A DNA stretch of 64,000 nt from Qipengyuania seohaensis (GCF_002795865.1 NZ_CP024920.1:1213001-1277000), one strand, 5' to 3'. Shown: positions 16,829 to 26,574, numbered from the stretch's first letter. The notes: generated by a model from the sequence alone, not told the origin. Program-made: numbers and translations.

Positions 16829-18061
16829 TCACCCATGCGCGGCGATGAATTCCTCGACCACTGGCGCGATCTTGCCGCGCCATTTGCTGCCGTTGAAGAT
16901 GCCGTAATGGCCCGCGCCTTCGGCCATGTAGTAGCGCTTTTTCGAGGCATCGAGATTGGGCGTCAGCTCCAGCGCGGCGCGGGTCTGGCCGAGGCCCGAG
17001 ATATCGTCGCGCTCGCCCTCGATGGCGAGGAGAGCGGTCCCGGTGATATCGCCGAGGTCGATACGCTTGCCGCGGTGCATGAAGGTGCCGTTCGGGATGG
17101 CGTGCGTCTGGAAGACCTCTTCCACCGTCTGGAGATAGAACTCGGCGGTCATGTCGCACACGCTGCGATATTCGTCGTAGAAATCCTTGGTCGCCTGCGC
17201 GCTGGCGTCATCGCCAACGGTGAGGTGTTTGAACATCTCGTAGTGGCTCATCATGTGATTGCCGAGGTTCATGCTCATGAAGCCGGCGAGCTGCATGAAG
17301 CCGGGATATACGCGCCGGCCGCCGCCGCGATACTGCATCGGGACGGTTGCGATGACATTGTGCTGGAACCACTCGATCGGGCGTTCCATCGCGAGGTCGT
17401 TTACGCTGGTCGGCGAACAGCGCGTGTCGATCGGACCGCCCATCATGGTTAGCGTTTTCGGAACGCATTCGTGTCCATCGCGATTCATGATCGCGGTGGC
17501 CGCAAAGACCGGCACGGACGGCTGGCACACGGCCATGGCATGGGCGCCGGGACCGATGTATTCGAGGAACTCGATCACGTAGTCCATGTAATCGTCGAGG
17601 TCGAAATGACCTTCGTGCAAGGGCACGTTGCGTGCATCGGCCCAGTCGGTGACGAAGACGGTATAGTTTTCGAGCATCCGCTCGACCGTTCCGCGCAGCA
17701 GCGTGGCGTAGTGCCCGCTCATCGGGGCGACGACCAGGAGGCGCGGCGCATCTTCGGCAAGGCCTTCACGGCGGAAGCGCTTGAGGTCCCCGAACGGCTT
17801 GTTGACCACGGTCGACTCGACGACCGGCCAGTGCCTGCCGCCCGCCTCGACGCTTTCGATACCCCAGGCAGGCTTGCCATAGGTCGCGGTGGCATGGGCG
17901 AAGACTTCCAGCGCGCTGGCGGCCATCGGGCCCAACCCCATGTAACCGCCCATGTAATTCTGCGGCAGGGCGGGATTGGACAGCATTTCCGCCCCGATGG
18001 AGGCCCATGCGCTGGCGCTGGATAACCAGCTGCGCTGGAGTTCATAGGCGTGATAAAGCAT
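16829..18061 (-). CDS. phaZ: Intracellular polyhydroxyalkanoate depolymerase
   Basis: The 410-aa protein matches PhaZ1-type depolymerases that mobilise stored PHB granules. Instead of a serine lipase box it has the cysteine version, AVCQPSVPV, with the nucleophilic Cys near residue 179, as is usual in this family. The C-terminal AEGAGHYGIFNG holds the likely catalytic His, and GERDDISG is near the Asp. No signal peptide is present, which fits a cytoplasmic role. A PHA synthase is not in the window. The nucleotidyltransferase follows closely downstream. Confidence 0.92.
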   Translation of the reverse strand: MLYHAYELQRSWLSSASAWASIGAEMLSNPALPQNYMGGYMGLGPMAASALEVFAHATATYGKPAWGIESVEAGGRHWPVVESTVVNKPFGDLKRFRREGLAEDAPRLLVVAPMSGHYATLLRGTVERMLENYTVFVTDWADARNVPLHEGHFDLDDYMDYVIEFLEYIGPGAHAMAVCQPSVPVFAATAIMNRDGHECVPKTLTMMGGPIDTRCSPTSVNDLAMERPIEWFQHNVIATVPMQYRGGGRRVYPGFMQLAGFMSMNLGNHMMSHYEMFKHLTVGDDASAQATKDFYDEYRSVCDMTAEFYLQTVEEVFQTHAIPNGTFMHRGKRIDLGDITGTALLAIEGERDDISGLGQTRAALELTPNLDASKKRYYMAEGAGHYGIFNGSKWRGKIAPVVEEFIAAHG

Positions 18062-18226
18062 TCGCGTCCCCTGCTGCCCGCGCTGTTATGGTCTCGCTGC
18101 GGGCCCTTGTTTCAAACCGGCAGTCTGACGAGTGATTCGTCGTTGTGCAATGCACAAATGGGGTAAAAGTGCCCGAAACGCGCCTCCCCTGTGGATTTTG
18201 CCGCGCGCGCTGCCTAGGTGGAGCGA

Positions 18227-20059
18227 ATGGACAAGACGGGCGAAATTGCAGAAGCTGAGGCCACGCCGAAACGCGGCATATTCAGGCGCCGCCGCAAGGA
18301 CGGGGAAACCCGCTCGCTGGGCGCGCTGGCCATGGTCTGGCAGTCCGCCAAGGCCTATCCGCTCCAGCTGACGCTGGCCTCGATCGCGCTGCTCGCGACG
18401 GCTCTCATCACCTCGCTTGCCCTGCCGAGCGCACTCAAGCTGATTATCGACCGCGGTTTCGGCGGCGACGGCACCGGCGATATCGGCCGCTGGTTCCGAT
18501 ACCTGCTTGCCCTCGTGGCGACACTGGGCATCTTTACGGCCCTGCGGTTCTATTTCGTCAGCTGGCTTGGCGAACGCGTGGTCGCCGACATCCGGCGCAA
18601 AGTACATGAAAACCTTCTGCGGCTGTCCCCCTCCTTCTTCGAAGAGAACAGCCCCAAGGAAATCTCCAGCCGGATGACCTCCGACACCGCGGTCATCGAA
18701 CAGGTGGTGGGCACCACCATTTCCATGGCACTGCGCAACGCCATCATGGCTGTGGCCGCGGCAGGCTATTTGTTCTGGCTGGCACCGCAGCTTGCCGTGT
18801 ACATCTTCATCGGCATCCCGGTGGTCATACTGCCGATCGCGATTTTCGGCGCACGCCTGCGCAATATCAGCCGGTCGAGCCAGGATCGCATTGCCGATGT
18901 CGGCGCAATGGTCACCGAAGTGCTGTCCGCGATGAAGGTCGTGCAGGCATTCGGCCAGCAGGATCGCGAAGGCGGCCGTTTCGCCGATGCGGTCGAGCGG
19001 ACGTTCGAGACGGCCCGCAAGCGCGTGTTGCTGCGCGCCCTGATGACCGCCACCGCCATCACCCTGATTTTCGGCTCCATCGTGCTGCTGCTGTGGCGCG
19101 GGGCCGTGCTGGTCGAGGCGGGGGAACTGACCGGCGGCACCATCATGGCCTTCGTCTTTGCCGGCATGATCGTGGGCGGAAGCGTCGGCGCGCTGGCCGA
19201 AGTGGTCGGCGACCTGCTGCGTGCAGCCGGTGCCGCCCAGCGCCTCAGCGAACTGCTGGCCGAAAAGCCGGGCATCGCAGCACCCGCGCGTCCGGAAGCG
19301 CTGCCCGAACCCGCGCGCGGCAGCCTGTCCTTCCGCAACGTCACCTTCCGCTATCCGACACGGCTCGAAGCGCCCGCCATCACCGACTTCAGCCTTGAGG
19401 TTGAGCCGGGCGAAACGGTCGCCATCGTCGGCCCATCGGGTGCCGGCAAGTCGACGATCTTCCAGCTGGCCGAGCGTTTCTACGACCCGCAGGCAGGCAC
19501 GGTCAGGCTAGACGGCATCCCGCTGACCAGCGCCGATCCCGCCGCAATCCGGAAGCGGATCGCGTTCGTCCCGCAGGAAGGTGTCCTGTTTTCCGCCAGC
19601 GCCCGCGACAATTTACGCTATGGCAATTGGGATGCGAGCGAAGAGGATATCTGGGCCGCTGCGCGAGCCGCGAATGCGACCGAATTCCTCGAAAAGCTCC
19701 CCGATGGTCTCGATACCTATCTGGGTGAGAACGGAACCCAGCTTTCGGGCGGCCAGCGGCAGCGTATCGCGATTGCCCGCGCCCTGCTGCGCGATGCACC
19801 AATCCTTTTGCTGGATGAGGCGACCAGTGCGCTCGATGCGGAAAGCGAGCGCCTGGTGCAGGATGCGCTCGAACGCCTGATGGAGAACCGCACCACGCTG
19901 GTAATCGCGCACCGTCTCGCCACCGTGCGCGCGGCAGACCGGATCGTCGTTATGGAGGACGGGCGCATTGCCGAACAAGGCACCCATGCGCAGCTGTCCG
20001 ATAACGGCGGGCTCTATGCACGGCTCGCCTCGCTCCAGTTCGGCCTCGAAAGCGCCTGA
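18227..20059 (+). CDS. ABC exporter half-transporter (MsbA/LipidA-type fusion of membrane and ATPase domains)
   Basis: A 610-aa half-transporter with about six transmembrane helices in the first 330 residues and one ATPase domain after residue 365. The ATPase shows Walker A GPSGAGKST, signature LSGGQRQR, Walker B ILLLDEATSALD and the H-loop VIAHRLATV. Two such chains make one exporter. The group includes MsbA-like lipid flippases and multidrug exporters; the substrate cannot be read from the sequence. The ATG at 18227 has GGTGGAG 5 bases upstream, preferred over the GTG at 18218. Confidence 0.9.
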   Translation: MDKTGEIAEAEATPKRGIFRRRRKDGETRSLGALAMVWQSAKAYPLQLTLASIALLATALITSLALPSALKLIIDRGFGGDGTGDIGRWFRYLLALVATLGIFTALRFYFVSWLGERVVADIRRKVHENLLRLSPSFFEENSPKEISSRMTSDTAVIEQVVGTTISMALRNAIMAVAAAGYLFWLAPQLAVYIFIGIPVVILPIAIFGARLRNISRSSQDRIADVGAMVTEVLSAMKVVQAFGQQDREGGRFADAVERTFETARKRVLLRALMTATAITLIFGSIVLLLWRGAVLVEAGELTGGTIMAFVFAGMIVGGSVGALAEVVGDLLRAAGAAQRLSELLAEKPGIAAPARPEALPEPARGSLSFRNVTFRYPTRLEAPAITDFSLEVEPGETVAIVGPSGAGKSTIFQLAERFYDPQAGTVRLDGIPLTSADPAAIRKRIAFVPQEGVLFSASARDNLRYGNWDASEEDIWAAARAANATEFLEKLPDGLDTYLGENGTQLSGGQRQRIAIARALLRDAPILLLDEATSALDAESERLVQDALERLMENRTTLVIAHRLATVRAADRIVVMEDGRIAEQGTHAQLSDNGGLYARLASLQFGLESA

Positions 20060-20195
20060 ACGGCGCGATTCTTCGACCAAACCGATGACTGAGCCGACGA
20101 GCGGCGACACCTTCTTGCCTGGTTTCGCTAGCTAGCCGACATCGAATCCTCGCGCGGGGGGCGCGCAAAAGAGATTTCCTTCGGAGACTTCGCAC

Positions 20196-22310
20196 ATGAC
20201 CAAGAACTTCCTTGCCGCAGGGGCATCTGCCATCGCCCTGATTCTCGGCGCGCCTGCAGCGGCTGAAGAAACGGCCAGCCCGACTATGGACTTCGGCACC
20301 TGGGGTGTCGGCACCGACCTGATCGACGACAGCGTCGATCCGGGCGACGATTTCAACGCCTACGTTAACGGCAAGTGGATTGCCGAGAACGAGATCCCTG
20401 CCGATCGCCAGCGTTTCGGCGCGTTCGACATGCTGCGTGAAGGCGCGATCCACGACGTGCAGACGCTGGTGAACGACCTCGTCGCGTCCAACCCGGAGCC
20501 CGGCACTGCGGCCCGCCGTATCGTCGATGCTTACAACGCCTATCTCGATGTCGAGGCCATCGACGCGAGCGGGCTGGCGCCTGCGCGTCCCTATCTCGAC
20601 ACCATCTTCGCGGCAGAGGACCTTGCCTCGCTGGTCTCGCTGTTCGGCGACCCGCGCTATCCCGGCCTTGTCACCGCCGGCGTCACGATCGACGCACGCA
20701 ATCCGACCGACCATGCCGTCGGCATCGGGTTCGACGGCATGGGCCTTCCCGACCGCGACTATTACCTCGTCGATTCCGAGAGCAACCTGAAGGTCCGCGA
20801 GGCCTATATGGACTATCTCGCGACCATGCTGGGCGCGGCCGGCTATGCCGATCCAGCATCGGCTGCCAAGGCAGTCTACGCGTTCGAGCGCAAGGTCGCC
20901 GAACTTGAATGGGCCCGCCAGGTACTGCGAATGCCCAAGCTCACCTATAACGAGCTGACGCCCGACGACCTCACGGCAATGGCCGGGGATTTCCCGATCG
21001 CAGCCCTGCTCGAAGCGTCGCAGCTCGGTGGTCAGGAACGCTATCTTGCACGCCAGCTTCCGCCGACTGCGGAGGAAATCGAGGAACTGGAACTGACGCA
21101 GGAACAGCTCGACATGATCGGCGGCGGCCTGCCTGCGATGATGAAGCTGTTGAGCGAAACGCCCCTCGCAACGCTCAAGGCCTATATGGCCACGCGCTTC
21201 CTAGAGCGTAACGCATCGGTGCTTTCGAGCGAGCTGGACGATGCGAACTTCGCTTTTTACGGCAAGACCATCAACGGTCAGGAGCAGCAGCAGGAACGTT
21301 GGAAGCGCGCCATCAACGCGGCCGAAGGCGCTTTGGGCGAGCAGCTCGGTGCCCTTTACGTCGCGCGGTACTTCCCGCCCGAGAGCAAGGCGCGCATGGA
21401 CGAGCTGGTCGCGAACCTGTCCCGCTCCATGAGCCTGGCGCTCGATGCGAACGAGTGGATGACGCCGGAAACGATCGCCGAAGCGCGCACCAAGCTGGAA
21501 GGCTTCGTGCCGATGATCGGCTACCCCGCCGAGTTCGAAACCTATGACGGTCTCGAGATCGACCCGACCGACCCGCTCGGCAATCTGATGAATGCGCGGG
21601 TATGGGAAACCGAGGACGCTCGCTCGCGGCTCGGCACCAAGGTCGATCCGACCGAATGGGGCATGTTCCCGCAGACGGTGAATGCCTATTACTCGCCGCT
21701 CACCAATCGCATCGTCTTCCCCGCCGCGATCCTTCAGCCGCCGTTCTTCAACGCACAGGCGGACGAGGCAGTGAACTATGGCGGGATCGGTGCCGTAATC
21801 GGTCACGAAATCGGCCACGGCTATGACGACCAGGGCAGCCAGTTCGATGCTACCGGAACCCTGCGCAACTGGTGGCAGGATTCCGACCGCGAAGGCTTCG
21901 AGGACTACACGAAGCGCATGGCCGGCTTCATCGAAGCCTACTGCCCGGTCGATAGCGCGGAAGGACCCGTCTGCCTGCGCGGCAACCAGTCCATGGGCGA
22001 AACGCTGGGCGACGTGGTCGGCCTGCAGATGGCCTACCGCGCCTACCGCCTTTCGCTCAATGGCGAGGAAGCACCGATGATCGACGGGCTGACCGGCGAC
22101 CAGCGCTTCTTCCTCGGCTTCGCGCAGATCTGGCGCGGCATGGAGCGCGAGGAAAGCCTGCGCAATCGCGTGATGACCGCCAACCACCCGCCGGGTGAAT
22201 TCCGCCTCAACAATGCGGTGCGCCATCTCGATGCGTGGTACGATGCATTCAATGTATCGCCGGAAGACGATCTCTACCTGCCGCCGGAAGAGCGCATCAA
22301 AATCTGGTAA
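20196..22310 (+). CDS. M13-family zinc metallopeptidase (neprilysin-like), exported
   Basis: A 704-aa periplasmic endopeptidase of the M13 (PepO/neprilysin) family. The signal peptide of about 23 residues ends AAAEE. The mature protein starts with the DPGDDFNAYVNGKWI pattern seen in M13 members. The zinc motif HEIGH is near residue 536, preceded by the substrate-binding NAYYSP and followed by the third ligand in GETLGDVVGLQ. The C-terminal NAVRHLDAWYDAF is also conserved. It stands alone, with a strong terminator 27 bp after the stop. Confidence 0.93.
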   Translation: MTKNFLAAGASAIALILGAPAAAEETASPTMDFGTWGVGTDLIDDSVDPGDDFNAYVNGKWIAENEIPADRQRFGAFDMLREGAIHDVQTLVNDLVASNPEPGTAARRIVDAYNAYLDVEAIDASGLAPARPYLDTIFAAEDLASLVSLFGDPRYPGLVTAGVTIDARNPTDHAVGIGFDGMGLPDRDYYLVDSESNLKVREAYMDYLATMLGAAGYADPASAAKAVYAFERKVAELEWARQVLRMPKLTYNELTPDDLTAMAGDFPIAALLEASQLGGQERYLARQLPPTAEEIEELELTQEQLDMIGGGLPAMMKLLSETPLATLKAYMATRFLERNASVLSSELDDANFAFYGKTINGQEQQQERWKRAINAAEGALGEQLGALYVARYFPPESKARMDELVANLSRSMSLALDANEWMTPETIAEARTKLEGFVPMIGYPAEFETYDGLEIDPTDPLGNLMNARVWETEDARSRLGTKVDPTEWGMFPQTVNAYYSPLTNRIVFPAAILQPPFFNAQADEAVNYGGIGAVIGHEIGHGYDDQGSQFDATGTLRNWWQDSDREGFEDYTKRMAGFIEAYCPVDSAEGPVCLRGNQSMGETLGDVVGLQMAYRAYRLSLNGEEAPMIDGLTGDQRFFLGFAQIWRGMEREESLRNRVMTANHPPGEFRLNNAVRHLDAWYDAFNVSPEDDLYLPPEERIKIW

Positions 22311-22336
22311 CCCGACTACCTCCGATACAGATCGAA

Positions 22337-22366
22337 CCCCGTCGGCCATGCGCCGGCGGGGTTTTT
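22337..22366 (+). terminator. Rho-independent terminator after the M13 peptidase
   Basis: A 10-bp stem (CCCCGTCGGC, 22337-22346, with GCCGGCGGGG, 22352-22361, one G-U pair) with a 5-base loop is followed by five T. It separates the peptidase gene from uppP. Confidence 0.9.
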
Positions 22367-22405
22367 GTTTGACTTGTCCAAACCTTGTGCCAATTCCACC
22401 GCCCC

Positions 22406-23200
22406 ATGACCTTCCTCCAAGAATTGCTGATCGCACTGGTCCAGGGAATCACCGAATTCCTGCCGATTTCCTCCTCGGGCCACCTGATCCTGATCCCCAA
22501 GCTCACGGATTTTCCCGATCAGGGGCCGCTGATCGACGTCGCCGTCCACGTGGGATCGCTGCTCGCGATCATCCTTTATTTCCGCAAGGACGTGATGGGC
22601 CTAGCGCGAGGTGGCTTTGCAAGCGTCGGTCTCGCCAAGGACGATGCCCAGCGCCGCCTGTTCTGGTTCGTCGTCATCGGAACCATCCCTGCCGTCGCGC
22701 TCGGCCTGTTCCTCAAGATGGGGGGATACCTGGAAGGCTTCCGGTCGACCCAGCTGGTCGCCACCAACCTTATCGTCTTCGGCATATTGCTGGGCCTTGC
22801 AGACCGCTTCGGCAAGGAAACCAAGGCCTATGAAGACATGACCCTGCGCGATGCCATCCTCGTCGGTCTGGCACAGGCGATGGCCCTGATTCCCGGTACG
22901 AGCCGATCGGGCGCCACCATGACCGCAGCACGCGCACTCGGTTACCAGCGCGTGGAATCGGCGCGCTTTTCCTTCCTGCTGGCCATTCCGGCCGTTGCAG
23001 GGGCAGGTTTGCTTGCCGCCTTTGATCTGGCCGACGCGACCGCGCAAATGCAGCAGGACGCGATCGTCGCCGGCATCCTGACCTTCTTCACAGCGCTGGC
23101 CACGATGGTTTTCCTGATGAATTTCCTCAAGAAAGCTTCGATGATGGTCTTCGTGATCTACCGGGTCGCGCTGGGCGCAGCCCTGCTTGCTTTCCTCTGA
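22406..23200 (+). CDS. uppP: Undecaprenyl-diphosphatase UppP (BacA)
   Basis: UppP dephosphorylates undecaprenyl diphosphate, recycling the lipid carrier for peptidoglycan and other wall polymers. The 264-aa integral membrane protein has the two conserved motifs: QGITEFLPISSSGHL near the N-terminus with the catalytic Glu and Ser residues, and PGTSRSGATM with the essential Arg. About eight hydrophobic segments are present. The ATG at 22406 matches the conserved family start. Loss of carrier recycling leads to bacitracin sensitivity in many species. Confidence 0.96.
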   Translation: MTFLQELLIALVQGITEFLPISSSGHLILIPKLTDFPDQGPLIDVAVHVGSLLAIILYFRKDVMGLARGGFASVGLAKDDAQRRLFWFVVIGTIPAVALGLFLKMGGYLEGFRSTQLVATNLIVFGILLGLADRFGKETKAYEDMTLRDAILVGLAQAMALIPGTSRSGATMTAARALGYQRVESARFSFLLAIPAVAGAGLLAAFDLADATAQMQQDAIVAGILTFFTALATMVFLMNFLKKASMMVFVIYRVALGAALLAFL

Positions 23201-23247
23201 TCGGCGCTCGGCAATCGCCACCATTCTGTCACATTTGTGGAACCAAT

Positions 23248-23265
23248 GGCCGCAAGCGGCTTTTT
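23248..23265 (+). terminator. Probable terminator after uppP
   Basis: GCCG (23249-23252) and CGGC (23257-23260) form a short stem with a CAAG loop, followed by five T. The stem is short, so termination may be partial. GGAAC at 23239-23243, 16 bases before a CTTT, weakly resembles the alphaproteobacterial EcfG stress promoter for the next gene. Confidence 0.5.
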
Positions 23266-23296
23266 ATTGGGCACGAGTAGACCGCAAGGACTGACA

Positions 23297-23551
23297 ATGG
23301 GTTTGATCATTCTGATCGTTACCGGCGCCCTCATGGGATGGCTTGGATCGATCGCACTCAAGATCGAAGATGGCCGCGCCATTCTTCGCAACGTGCTGGC
23401 CGGCATTGCCGGTTCGCTGGTTGTGGGAATTGCGACATCGGGCGGTGTCTTCCTCGGAGCGATCCGGGCGGGCACGCTGCTTTGGGCCACCCTCGGCGCC
23501 GTAGTGGTGGTCGGACTCTACAATGTCGTTCGAGAACGCGTCCTGCGCTGA
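23297..23551 (+). CDS. GlsB/YeaQ/YmgE-family stress membrane protein
   Basis: An 84-aa membrane protein with three hydrophobic segments and the glycine-rich pattern GALMGWLGSIAL and LAGIAGSLVVG of the transglycosylase-associated (GlsB/YeaQ/YmgE) family. Members are small stress-induced inner-membrane proteins with no proven enzymatic role. The start is the ATG at 23297, after GGACTGACA. A possible stress-sigma promoter lies just upstream. It is followed by a small acidic lipoprotein gene. Confidence 0.82.
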   Translation: MGLIILIVTGALMGWLGSIALKIEDGRAILRNVLAGIAGSLVVGIATSGGVFLGAIRAGTLLWATLGAVVVVGLYNVVRERVLR

Positions 23552-23633
23552 TTAGCGCATTCGGCAAAATCGTTTGACCAATATCGGATGGCTCAATCCT
23601 GATGCCACCCGCCAATAAAAGGGGAACACCACA

Positions 23634-23885
23634 ATGAAATTCACCAAAGCAACTCTCGTCGCTTCTGCCGCTGCCATGAGCCTCGGCCTTGCCGCTTGCG
23701 ACAGCGCCGCAGAAAACGAAGCTGAAGCCAACATCGAAGAGATGGAAGACGCTCGCGACGCGCAGGTCAATGAAATGGAAGCTGCCGGCGAAATCACCGA
23801 CGAGCAGGCCGATGCCATGGACGACCAGACCGATGCCATGGAAGAGTCGATGGAAGAACAGGCTGACGAAATCGACGAGATGTAA
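23634..23885 (+). CDS. Small acidic lipoprotein (83 aa)
   Basis: An 83-aa precursor with a signal of about 21 residues ending in the lipobox LGLAAC. The mature part is about 60 residues and extremely acidic, rich in Glu, Asp, Met and Ala with regular DEQADAMDDQTDAMEES-type spacing, suggesting a long amphipathic helix or coiled coil, as in Lpp-like envelope lipoproteins. It has AGGGGA about 7 bases upstream. Two further small acidic lipoproteins occur near 30.2 and 30.5 kb. Function is unknown. Confidence 0.75.
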   Translation: MKFTKATLVASAAAMSLGLAACDSAAENEAEANIEEMEDARDAQVNEMEAAGEITDEQADAMDDQTDAMEESMEEQADEIDEM

Positions 23886-23916
23886 TCTCGAAGCTTTCCA
23901 AGCTTAGGAAATGAAG

Positions 23917-23944
23917 CGGCCCCGGAGCGATCCGGGGCCGTTTT
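23917..23944. terminator. Rho-independent terminator between convergent genes
   Basis: A perfect 10-bp stem (CGGCCCCGGA, 23917-23926, with 23931-23940) and a GCGA tetraloop are followed by TTTT on the plus strand. It ends the lipoprotein gene and may also block transcription coming from phhA. Confidence 0.9.
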
Positions 23945-23954
23945 CGTTTGGCGA

Positions 23955-24896
23955 TCAGACCGGCTTCGCGCCCGATCCGCGCCCGCCGCGCAAAGTGTAT
24001 TCCAGCGTGCCGCGGTTCACCACGTAATCGACGTCGATCACGGCGGTGTTCGCATAGGTGAAGCCCGGGCCGAGGCTCTTGTAGAGCTTGTCGAAATCCC
24101 GCTCCACCGTCTGGCGGTAGAGATCCTCGAAGCTGGGAATGACAAAATAGGTCGGCTGCAGGTCGCTGATCACGTAATCCGTGCGCATGACCCGGTCGAC
24201 ATTGAGCATGATGCGGTTGGGGCTTTCCGCCTCCACCGAATAAACGACTTCCGTCGGGCCGGACAGGATGCCGGCACCATAGGCGCGGATGTCGCCAGGT
24301 TGCTCCTCGATCAGGCCGAATTCCACCGTGTACCAGTAGAGCGAACCGAGCGCTTTCAACCGGTTGTAGCGCATCGCCTTCCACCCGGCGCGGCCATATT
24401 CCTGCATGTAATCGGCATAGACCGGATCGGTCAGCATCGGCACGTGGCCGAACACGTCGTGAAAGACGTCGGGCTCCTGGATGTAGTCGAACGTCTCGCG
24501 CGTGCGGATGAAATTGCCTGCCGGGAAACGGCGATTGGCGAGGTGCCAGAAGAAGACGTGATCGGGGATCAGCATGGGCACGGGCACCACGCTCCACCCG
24601 GTCAGCTTGTCGAGTTCTTCCGATAGCTTGCCGAATTCCGGAACGCCGCCGCGCCCGAGGTCCAGCTTTTCGGTGCCTTCCATGAACGCAGTCGCCGCAC
24701 GGCCCGGAAGCACATCCATCTGGCGCTCAAAAAGGTCGTTCCAGATGGCATCGTCTTCGCTGTCGTATTCGGTCTGCTTCGGCTCCAGCCAGTCGTCGCC
24801 GACATGCTCCGGCTTTTTCAGCGGGGCCGTAAAGACGTCGTCCGGCAAGTCCGGGAGACGCGAAAAATCCTGTTCGGTTTTTGCAAGTGTAGCCAT
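23955..24896 (-). CDS. phhA: Phenylalanine 4-monooxygenase
   Basis: This non-haem iron, tetrahydropterin-dependent hydroxylase turns phenylalanine into tyrosine. The 313-aa bacterial form lacks the regulatory ACT domain of animal enzymes. The iron ligands are the two His in DVFHDVFGHVPML and the Glu in YWYTVEFGLI. The family LTGWSVVPVPMLIP segment is present. The start chosen is the ATG at 24896; an in-frame TTG at 24935 would add 13 residues. No pterin-recycling gene is adjacent. Confidence 0.95.
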   Translation of the reverse strand: MATLAKTEQDFSRLPDLPDDVFTAPLKKPEHVGDDWLEPKQTEYDSEDDAIWNDLFERQMDVLPGRAATAFMEGTEKLDLGRGGVPEFGKLSEELDKLTGWSVVPVPMLIPDHVFFWHLANRRFPAGNFIRTRETFDYIQEPDVFHDVFGHVPMLTDPVYADYMQEYGRAGWKAMRYNRLKALGSLYWYTVEFGLIEEQPGDIRAYGAGILSGPTEVVYSVEAESPNRIMLNVDRVMRTDYVISDLQPTYFVIPSFEDLYRQTVERDFDKLYKSLGPGFTYANTAVIDVDYVVNRGTLEYTLRGGRGSGAKPV

Positions 24897-24952
24897 ATCG
24901 TTGCCGTTGATACTAGCATACGCAGCAGGACACAAACCGATCGGAGCAGAGC

Positions 24953-25723
24953 GTGAAGAAGAGCGATTACGAAGACGCGATCGAACCCATGCAGGAAGAG
25001 CTTGTCGGCATGGCGCGCTGGGCGATGGCGACCGGTCAGCGGATCGTCGTGCTGTTCGAGGGGCGCGATACCGCCGGCAAGGGTGGTGCGATCAAGGCCG
25101 TGCGCGAACGGCTCAATCCGCGCCAGTGCCGCATCGTCGCCCTCTCGAAGCCCAGCGAGGAAGAGCGCAGCCAGTGGTATTTCCAGCGCTATGCCAAGCA
25201 CCTGCCCTCTGCAGGCGAAATCGTCCTGTTCGATCGCAGCTGGTATAACCGCGCGGGAGTGGAGCGGGTCATGGGCTTTGCCGATGAAGGCCAATTGCAG
25301 GATTTCCTGCGCCAGGCCCCGGCGTTCGAGAAGCTGCTGGTCGATGATGGGATAATGCTCTCCAAATACTGGCTCGGCACCGATCAGGAAAAACAGGAAG
25401 AGCGCCTGCGCGAACGGCTGGAAGACCCGCTGAAGCGCTGGAAACTCTCGCCGATCGATCTGGCAGCACGCGGGAAATACGACGACTACACGCGAGCCCG
25501 CGAGGACATGCTGGCAGCGACCCACACCGAATGGGCGCCGTGGACACTGGTCGATTTCAACGATCAGAAGCGGGGGCGATTGACGCTGGTACGCAACCTG
25601 CTGGATCGGCTGCCCGATACGCGGGTGGAAGCGCCTACCATCGATTTTCCGGAGCTGGGGCACGATCCGGTGGAAGAGACCTACGGTTTCCTCAAGCCGA
25701 TCGCGGATTATCCGGTCGATTAA
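24953..25723 (+). CDS. Polyphosphate kinase 2 family protein
   Basis: PPK2 enzymes move phosphate between polyphosphate and nucleotides. The 256-aa single-domain protein has Walker A as FEGRDTAGKGGAIK, the lid-region Arg residues, and Walker B as LFDRSWYNRAGVE. Whether it phosphorylates AMP, ADP or GDP cannot be decided by eye. The start is GTG at 24953 with CGGAG about 9 bases upstream. It is divergent from phhA with 56 bp between starts, so the promoters lie back to back. Confidence 0.92.
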   Translation: MKKSDYEDAIEPMQEELVGMARWAMATGQRIVVLFEGRDTAGKGGAIKAVRERLNPRQCRIVALSKPSEEERSQWYFQRYAKHLPSAGEIVLFDRSWYNRAGVERVMGFADEGQLQDFLRQAPAFEKLLVDDGIMLSKYWLGTDQEKQEERLRERLEDPLKRWKLSPIDLAARGKYDDYTRAREDMLAATHTEWAPWTLVDFNDQKRGRLTLVRNLLDRLPDTRVEAPTIDFPELGHDPVEETYGFLKPIADYPVD

Positions 25724-26574
25724 GCGAGAGTCGCGCTCGCCTTAACCACCTGGCGCCCGTCGTCGGCGAAGGCCCCCAATTCGGTTCCTTCCTCGCCCTC
25801 GCGCAGCGCGAGGTGCAGCGGCTCGCCCGCTAGTGCCGGGCTCGTCCCGCGGAAGGTGAAGCTGGCAAGTCGGTTCTCGCCGTATTTTTCGGCGGCGAGT
25901 TGCAGCAGCAGGCTGGCGCTGAGGGGACCGTGGACGACCAACCCGCGATAGCGCTCCGTGTCGCGCGCATAAGGCGCGTCGTAGTGGATGCGGTGGGTGT
26001 TGAAGGTCAGCGCCGAGAACCGGAACAGCAGGCGCTCGTCGGGGACAAGTTCCCGGTGCGTGTCCCATTGCGAGGGGTCGAAACTGCCCTCGCCAGCAGG
26101 CGGCGGGGACAGGGGAGCGTCCTTGGCGAGTGCTTCAAGGTAGACGACGCTTTGCCGCTCTATGACGGCCAGCTTGCCATTGGCGCTGGTCTCGTGATCG
26201 ATCTCGACGAAAACCATTTCGCCCCTGCTGCCAGACTTGGGTGTGACCGAAGCAATGCGGCTGGCGCGCTCTACCGTGGCGCCAACGGAAATGGGGGCGT
26301 GGAACTGCATCGCGCTCGAGGCCCACATGCGGCGCGGGAGCGGAATGGGCGGTAGGAAGCTGGCGTCGCTCTGATCGCGCGTCGGATGGCCGTCTTCACC
26401 CAGTTGCGCAGTTCGCGCCTCGGGCGTGCATAGGCACAGGTGAATGCCCTGCGGCATCTGCGCATTCGTCGGCGCATCCCGATCGAAAGTCGCGCACCAG
26501 CGCGCGGCAAGCCCCGGATCGAGCCGGTCCGCGCTACGCTGTTCGCGCCCGACCCATGCCTGCCATTCGCTCAT
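25720..26574 (-). CDS. FAS1-like dehydratase (HTD2/MaoC-type hydratase)
   Basis: The 284-aa protein resembles the HTD2/FAS1-like dehydratase family, which includes mesaconyl-C4-CoA hydratase; these hot-dog-fold enzymes add or remove water at enoyl-CoA double bonds. The C-terminal half carries FNTHRIHYDAPYA and GLVVHGPL, the hydratase-2-like motif with the likely catalytic Asp/His pair. Its ATG overlaps the thiolase stop (TGATG), so it is the last gene of a coupled four-gene acyl-CoA operon. The exact substrate is unknown. Confidence 0.82.
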   Translation of the reverse strand: MSEWQAWVGREQRSADRLDPGLAARWCATFDRDAPTNAQMPQGIHLCLCTPEARTAQLGEDGHPTRDQSDASFLPPIPLPRRMWASSAMQFHAPISVGATVERASRIASVTPKSGSRGEMVFVEIDHETSANGKLAVIERQSVVYLEALAKDAPLSPPPAGEGSFDPSQWDTHRELVPDERLLFRFSALTFNTHRIHYDAPYARDTERYRGLVVHGPLSASLLLQLAAEKYGENRLASFTFRGTSPALAGEPLHLALREGEEGTELGAFADDGRQVVKASATLA